This document shows, in pieces, positions 59,690 to 64,000 of a DNA stretch of 64,000 nt (positions within the stretch are counted from its first letter, which is position 1; every line of letters begins with the position of its first letter). Made by a program: the position numbers and the translations under genes. The notes beneath the pieces were generated by a model. That model was not told where the DNA came from. It was given only the letters and a program-made list of their open reading frames with translations, and did not search any database. Source of the stretch: Duganella lactea (GTDB taxonomy: Bacteria > Pseudomonadota > Gammaproteobacteria > Burkholderiales > Burkholderiaceae_D); the NCBI RefSeq assembly GCF_009857505.1, contig NZ_WWCP01000012.1, positions 1 to 64,000 on the forward strand, given 5' to 3'.

Positions 59690-60880
59690 TTACTTGAGCA
59701 GGCCGCGTTGGGCCAGATTGCGATACAGCGCGCGCACGCCGAAGGTCCATGGCGTGATGGCGTCGCTGCGATAAACGTGATTCACCAGCATGCCCAGCGA
59801 CGGGCTGCTGATGCTGACGCGGTCACCCAGCTTGTGGGTGAAGCCGGCGCCCGGCGCGCCACGGTCTTTGATCGGCGAGAACATGGTGCCGAGGAAGAGC
59901 ATGAAGCCGTCCGGATACTGGTGGTGCGCGCCGCTGGTTTGCGACACCAGGTCCAGCGGATCGCGGCTGATTTCGCGCATGCGGCTCTCGCCCTCCAGGC
60001 GGAAGCCGTCTTCCGCGCCTTCGATCACCAGGCGCAGCTCCGCGTTGCGCACGGTGTCGATGGTGAAGCGTTCGTCGAACAGGCGAATGAACGGGCCGAT
60101 GCCGCAGGAGGCGTTATTGTCCTTGGCTTTACCCAGCAGCAGCGCGCTGCGGCCTTCGATGTCGCGCAGATTGACGTCGTTGCCCAGCGTGGCGCCGACG
60201 GCCTGCGCGCGGCTGTTCACGGCCAGCACAACTTCCGGCTCCGGGTTGTTCCATTTCGATTCAGGGTGCAGCCCGACGTCCGCGCCAAAACCGACCGCCG
60301 ACATCGGCTGCGATTTCGAAAACACTTCGGCGTATGGGCCGATGCCCACTTCCATGTACTGCGACCAGGCGCCGCGCGCGATGAATTGTTGTTTCAGTTT
60401 TTCCGCTTCCGGCGAACCAGGCTTGATGGCCGACAGGTCGGCGCCGATATCCTTCAGCAGCGTGGCGCGCAGCTCATCGGCCTTGGCCGGGTTGCCGCCG
60501 GCTTGTTCCTCGATCACGCGTTCCAGCAGGCTGACGGCGAAGGTCACGCCGCAGGCCTTGATCGCTTGCAGGTCGTTCGGCGCCAGCAGGCGCACCGGCG
60601 CGTCGGCGGCGCCGGTCAGCGCGGCGTCCACCAGCGCTTCCACGCGGCCCAGCGATTCGCCTCGCGCGGCTTTGGCGAAGGCCACCACGTCGTCGCGTTC
60701 AAGGAGGTCGGAGACGGTCGGCACTTGCGCGGTGATGTCGAATACTTCGCCGTTGCGCACGACCACCACGCTCGGACCGTTGATGTCGCCGCCGCGCCAT
60801 ACGCGGCCTACCAGCAGGGCGTCCGCCAGATCGGACGGCAGGTGCGCCGATGCCGGCGCGTGTTGCAGATTGTTCTTCAC
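59690..60880 (-). CDS. xylX: 2-keto-3-deoxy-xylonate dehydratase (fumarylacetoacetate-hydrolase family)
   Basis: 396 residues. The start is a GTG at 60878-60880: AGGAG lies 5 bp before; an ATG 54 bp upstream is not in the family pattern. Features: LLVGRVWRGGDINGPSVVVVR near 20-45 as in XylX, and the FAH domain with metal ligands near 175-200 (PYAEVFSKSQPMS..., DVGLHPESKWNNPEPEVVLA) and GPFIRLFDERF. It converts 2-keto-3-deoxy-xylonate to alpha-ketoglutarate semialdehyde (Weimberg route). First gene of the leftward operon. Confidence 0.9.
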   Translation of the reverse strand: MKNNLQHAPASAHLPSDLADALLVGRVWRGGDINGPSVVVVRNGEVFDITAQVPTVSDLLERDDVVAFAKAARGESLGRVEALVDAALTGAADAPVRLLAPNDLQAIKACGVTFAVSLLERVIEEQAGGNPAKADELRATLLKDIGADLSAIKPGSPEAEKLKQQFIARGAWSQYMEVGIGPYAEVFSKSQPMSAVGFGADVGLHPESKWNNPEPEVVLAVNSRAQAVGATLGNDVNLRDIEGRSALLLGKAKDNNASCGIGPFIRLFDERFTIDTVRNAELRLVIEGAEDGFRLEGESRMREISRDPLDLVSQTSGAHHQYPDGFMLFLGTMFSPIKDRGAPGAGFTHKLGDRVSISSPSLGMLVNHVYRSDAITPWTFGVRALYRNLAQRGLLK

Positions 60881-60921
60881 AGAGTCTCCTCGTTTTGTAT
60901 TGTCGGCACCCGGCATTTTTG

Positions 60922-60964
60922 TTGCATGTACCATCGGGTTAACCTAAAATGAATAGCGCTAACA
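60922..60964 (+). promoter_or_regulatory. Promoter with overlapping LacI-type operator for the hemicellulase operon
   Basis: TTGCAT (60922-60927), a 17-bp gap and TAAAAT (60945-60950) form a good sigma70 promoter for the rightward genes. Directly after it, GAATAGCGCTAACA (60951-60964) matches the LacI-family consensus TGTTAGCGCTAACA at 11 of 14 positions, with a central perfect TAGCGCTA. A repressor there would sit on the transcription start. The site is also within the divergent region of the xyl operon and may control both. Confidence 0.55.
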
Positions 60965-60985
60965 TTTTATGAGTGTGAAGGATTT

Positions 60986-62275
60986 ATGCAACCAAGTCAA
61001 CACGCTTTACCCCGTTATTTGGGCGCCGCGCTGGTCTCCTGTTTCGCAGCCTGTTTGATGCATACGGCGGCGTCCGCCGCGCCGGCGCCGGCCCGGCACT
61101 GGGTGGCGAGTTGGGGTGCGGCGCAGCAAATTCCCGATGAGGCGAATGCGCTGGCGGCCGAGAACTGGCGCGATGCGAGCCTGCGCCAGACCGTCCATCT
61201 CACTCTGGGTGGACCGCAGTTCCGGGTCCGCGTCAGCAACCTTTACGGCACCGCACCATTAACCCTCGACGGCGCCAGCGTGGCGCTGGCCAAGGCGCCC
61301 GGCCAGGCCGACATTCAGCCCCCTACTCTGCGCCCGCTGACCTTCGGTGGCCGCGCCTCGGTGACCATTCCATCCGGCGCGGAATACTATAGCGACGCCG
61401 TCGCCATGGAGGTCAAGCCGGCCGACAATCTGGCGATATCGCTGTACTTCAAGAGCGAGCCGGCGCGCCAGACCAGCCATAACGGCGCGCGCGCCACCAC
61501 CTTCCTCGCCAAGGGCAACCGCGTGATGGACCCTGCATGGGCGGACGCGGGCAAGGATGTGGGAAAAATCACTCGCTGGTATGCCATCAGCGACGTCGAG
61601 GTGCTGGCGCCGCGTAGCGTCGGCGCGCTGGTCACCATCGGCGATTCGATCACCGACGGCTACGGCATCCCGAACGACACCAACACCCGCTGGCCGGACG
61701 TGCTGGCGGCGCGCCTGCGCAACAGCGGCCAGACGCTCGGCGTGCTGAACGCCGGCATTGGCGGCGGCCGCATGCTGAGGGATGGCCTCGGGCCGAATCT
61801 GGCGTCGCGCTTCGATAACGACGTGATCTCGCGCGCCGGCGTCACGCACGCGCTGGTGCTGGTCGGCGTGAATGATCTCGGCGGCCAGCATCGCAATGGC
61901 CCTGATACGCCGGCCGACCGCGAGCAACTGGTGGCCGACCTGAAGATGGCCTACCGCCAGATCGCCGAACGCGCGCATGCGCATGGCATCTGCATCATCG
62001 GCGCCACCATCACGCCCTATTCCGGCAGCACTTACTACCATCCGGAAGCGGAGAACGAAGCGGACCGTCAGGAACTGAATAAGTGGTTGCGTACATCAGG
62101 CGTGTTCGACGCGGTGGCCGATTTCGACGCCACGCTGCGCGATCCGGAGCAGCCATCGCGCATCAAGAAAGTTTACGATTCGGGCGACGGCCTGCATCCA
62201 TCGCTGGCGGGCTATCGCGCGCTGGCCGAAACCGTGCCGCTGGCGGCACTACAAAAAAAATGTGGAGACAAATAG
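60986..62275 (+). CDS. Exported SGNH/GDSL hydrolase
   Basis: 429 residues. A signal peptide ends SAAPAPA. The hydrolase domain begins near 215 with block I GDSITDGYG (nucleophile serine), the glycine block AGIGGGR, the asparagine block GVNDLGG, and ends with D-G-L-H-P (His). An N-terminal jelly-roll-like domain (RVRVSNLYGTAPLTLDGASV) is common in carbohydrate esterases of this type. It probably deacetylates xylan or other esters on hemicellulose. The GH43 gene starts directly after its stop. Confidence 0.9.
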   Translation: MQPSQHALPRYLGAALVSCFAACLMHTAASAAPAPARHWVASWGAAQQIPDEANALAAENWRDASLRQTVHLTLGGPQFRVRVSNLYGTAPLTLDGASVALAKAPGQADIQPPTLRPLTFGGRASVTIPSGAEYYSDAVAMEVKPADNLAISLYFKSEPARQTSHNGARATTFLAKGNRVMDPAWADAGKDVGKITRWYAISDVEVLAPRSVGALVTIGDSITDGYGIPNDTNTRWPDVLAARLRNSGQTLGVLNAGIGGGRMLRDGLGPNLASRFDNDVISRAGVTHALVLVGVNDLGGQHRNGPDTPADREQLVADLKMAYRQIAERAHAHGICIIGATITPYSGSTYYHPEAENEADRQELNKWLRTSGVFDAVADFDATLRDPEQPSRIKKVYDSGDGLHPSLAGYRALAETVPLAALQKKCGDK

Positions 62276-63886
62276 ATGATGATTGCAGCCCGCGCCGGTT
62301 TAACGGCGCTAATGGCCAGCGCCATGCTGGTCGGACCTGTTGCGCATGCGGCGCAACCGACCACCTACACCAACCCGATACTGAGCGGCTTCCACGCCGA
62401 CCCTAGCATCTGCGCCGTCGGCGGCGACTACTATTTGGCCACCAGCAGTTTTGAATACTTCCCCGGTGTGCCGATCTATCACAGCAAGGATCTGGTGCAC
62501 TGGCGCCAGATCGGCCACGCACTGTCGCGCGCTAGCCAGCTGAATCTGGCCAAGACCCGCAGCTCGCAAGGCATCTACGCGCCAACGCTGCGCTGCCACG
62601 ACGGCGTGTTCTATATGGTGACGACCAATATGGAGGGCGGCGGCGCGTTTTACGTGCACACCAAAGACCCGGCCGGCGAATGGTCGGAACCGGTGTGGCT
62701 GAACGACCCGACCTTCGCCATGGACCCATCGCTGTTCTTCGACGATGACGGCAAGGTGTACTACACCCGCCATGGCGGTGGCCGGAACGGCGGCGTCTAT
62801 CAGGCCGAGATCGACCTGAAGGCCGGCAAGCTGCTGGAGCCACCACGCCTGATCTGGTCCGGCACCGGCGGCGTATGGCCGGAAGGCCCGCATCTGTACA
62901 AGCACGAAGGCCAGTACTACCTGATGATCTCCGAAGGCGGCACCTCGTATGAACACAGCCTGACGATGGCACGGTCATCATCACCATTCGGCCCGTTCAC
63001 CGCCAACCCGGCCAATCCCATCCTGACCCACCGTGACCATCCGGAACTGCCGTTGCAGGCCACCGGTCACGGCGATCTGGTACAAACGCCGGAAGGCAAA
63101 TGGTGGATGCCGCTGCTGGGCATCCGGCCGGTCGACAAGCGTCACCACCTGGGCCGCGAAACGCTGCTGGCGCCGGTGAAGTGGAACGACAAGGGCTGGC
63201 TCACCGTCAACGACAACAAGCCGCTGCAGATGGAAATGTCGGCCGAGGGACTGCCGCCTTCCGCGCCGTGGCCGGCGGAACCGGTGCGCGACGACTTCAG
63301 CGCGCCGAAGCTTGGCCTGCAATGGTCGCTGCTGCGTGGACCCGGCGACGGTTTGTGGTCGCTGACTGAACGCAAAGGCTATCTGCGCCTGAAGGGCAAC
63401 AGCGTCACCATGAACGACATCGCGCAGCCGGCCTTTGTGGCGCGCCGCCAGGAGCATATGCGCATGCGCGCGGCCACGCAGATCGAGTTCTCGCCATCCG
63501 CAGCCACCCAGGCCGCCGGCCTGGTGCTGCGCCAGAACGAGAAGAATTACTACCAACTGCGCATCACCGGCGCGCCGGAGCGCCGACTGGAACTGGTGTC
63601 ACGCACCGCTGGCGTGACCACGCTGGCCGCATCCACGCCGCTGCCGGCCGGTCCGGTGACGCTGCAGGTGGAATCGTGGCCTGACCGCTATGCGTTCAGC
63701 TATAGCAGCGCCGGCGGTCCGCTCAAGCAGATCGGCGCCACCTTGCCGACCGCACCGCTGTCATCGGAATCGGCGGGCGGCTTTACCGGCGTCTTTATCG
63801 GCATGTACGCCGAAGGCGCCGGCAAACAGGGAACCATGCCCGCCGCCGATTTTGCCTGGTTCGATTACACGCCACTGGAAAAATAA
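62276..63886 (+). CDS. Glycoside hydrolase family 43 (beta-xylosidase/arabinofuranosidase)
   Basis: 536 residues. The ATG directly follows the esterase TAG (a second ATG is 3 bp later). A signal peptide (MLVGPVAHAAQ) is followed by the five-bladed propeller with catalytic base aspartate in GFHADPSICA near residue 42, the pKa-modulating aspartate in MDPSLFFDDDG near 150, and the acid glutamate in VWPEGPHLYKH near 203. A C-terminal beta-sandwich (DDFSAPKLGLQWSLLRGPGD) is typical of XynB-type enzymes. It releases xylose or arabinose from oligosaccharides, feeding the xyl operon. Confidence 0.92.
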   Translation: MMIAARAGLTALMASAMLVGPVAHAAQPTTYTNPILSGFHADPSICAVGGDYYLATSSFEYFPGVPIYHSKDLVHWRQIGHALSRASQLNLAKTRSSQGIYAPTLRCHDGVFYMVTTNMEGGGAFYVHTKDPAGEWSEPVWLNDPTFAMDPSLFFDDDGKVYYTRHGGGRNGGVYQAEIDLKAGKLLEPPRLIWSGTGGVWPEGPHLYKHEGQYYLMISEGGTSYEHSLTMARSSSPFGPFTANPANPILTHRDHPELPLQATGHGDLVQTPEGKWWMPLLGIRPVDKRHHLGRETLLAPVKWNDKGWLTVNDNKPLQMEMSAEGLPPSAPWPAEPVRDDFSAPKLGLQWSLLRGPGDGLWSLTERKGYLRLKGNSVTMNDIAQPAFVARRQEHMRMRAATQIEFSPSAATQAAGLVLRQNEKNYYQLRITGAPERRLELVSRTAGVTTLAASTPLPAGPVTLQVESWPDRYAFSYSSAGGPLKQIGATLPTAPLSSESAGGFTGVFIGMYAEGAGKQGTMPAADFAWFDYTPLEK

Positions 63887-63890
63887 AAAC

Positions 63891-64000
63891 ATGAGACAAG
63901 GTGCTTTTGCCGCGGGGGCCATGCTGGTTGCCCTGCTTTGCCACGCCCTGCCCGCGCAGGCGCTGGGCCAGAAAAAACTGGCATGGTTCGATCAACCGCC
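63891..64000 (+). CDS. Exported protein, N-terminus only (possible glycoside hydrolase)
   Basis: 36 codons are visible before the window ends. The protein starts with a signal peptide (MRQGAFAAGAMLVALLCHAL) and continues KKLAWFDQP, somewhat like the start of GH95-type enzymes (L-W-Y-D-x-P), which is only a guess. It begins 4 bp after the GH43 stop, so it is probably the third gene of the hemicellulose-degrading operon. Confidence 0.5.
   Translation, partial: MRQGAFAAGAMLVALLCHALPAQALGQKKLAWFDQP

Noticed and set aside
1..64000. tRNA, rRNA, CRISPR array or prophage
   Set aside because: No cloverleaf-like region, no regularly spaced direct repeats, and no phage structural or integrase gene seen on reading both strands.

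Overview
The window is high-GC DNA with dense, often overlapping genes. Protein sequences and layout (TonB receptors, XapX/DoxX/DUF1275 cluster, rhombosortase, Weimberg-type xylose genes, a PEP-CTERM-like remnant) suggest a beta-proteobacterium of the Oxalobacteraceae (Massilia/Duganella/Janthinobacterium type). This is judged from protein resemblance alone; there is no rRNA. I found no tRNA, rRNA, CRISPR array, prophage or complete insertion sequence. The only mobile-element trace is a transposase N-terminus running off the left edge, next to a visibly AT-richer lipoprotein hydrolase gene.

Left part (1-20 kb). A galactose mutarotase lies opposite a Fur-box-controlled iron operon (TonB receptor, DUF3649-PepSY-like membrane protein, DUF3325 protein). 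AMP nucleosidase follows, divergent from a three-gene, translationally coupled operon: a 1352-residue Pls/PosA-type one-module peptide synthetase with no condensation domain, a 4'-phosphopantetheinyl transferase and a secreted polysaccharide deacetylase. This is the best candidate for an undescribed biosynthetic system here. Housekeeping genes follow: GNAT, GFA, a Tat-exported DUF885 peptidase-like protein, a D-amino acid dehydrogenase and a TPR/Gly-rich membrane protein.

Middle (19-39 kb). A LysR regulator is divergent from an exported metallo-beta-lactamase-fold hydrolase. A XapX/amidohydrolase/DoxX/DUF1275 operon lies among a large two-component sensor kinase and three NarL-type regulators, one with a degenerate receiver. 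Next come a small His/Cys membrane protein with a TonB receptor, then a rhombotarget lipoprotein overlapping its rhombosortase. A third TonB receptor, with a hairpin over its ribosome binding site, is coupled to a serine beta-lactamase-like hydrolase and a MaoC hydratase. NnrU follows.

Right part (39-64 kb). An RND efflux operon (outer-membrane factor, adaptor, pump) is followed by a diguanylate cyclase and a small secreted protein, with a 9+9 bp inverted repeat at its promoter. An EF-hand protein with a clear terminator, a degraded gene, an alkaline-phosphatase-superfamily enzyme and a lone receiver protein follow. The window ends in a pentose-utilisation locus. A leftward operon encodes xylXBCD (oxidative, Weimberg-type D-xylose breakdown), the xylFGH ABC transporter and a GH3 glycosidase. 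A rightward operon encodes an SGNH esterase, a GH43 xylosidase/arabinofuranosidase and the start of another exported protein. A sigma70-like promoter with an overlapping LacI-type half-palindrome sits between them. Together they would release, import and oxidise pentoses from hemicellulose; the last Weimberg enzyme (alpha-ketoglutarate semialdehyde dehydrogenase) and a regulator gene are not in the window.
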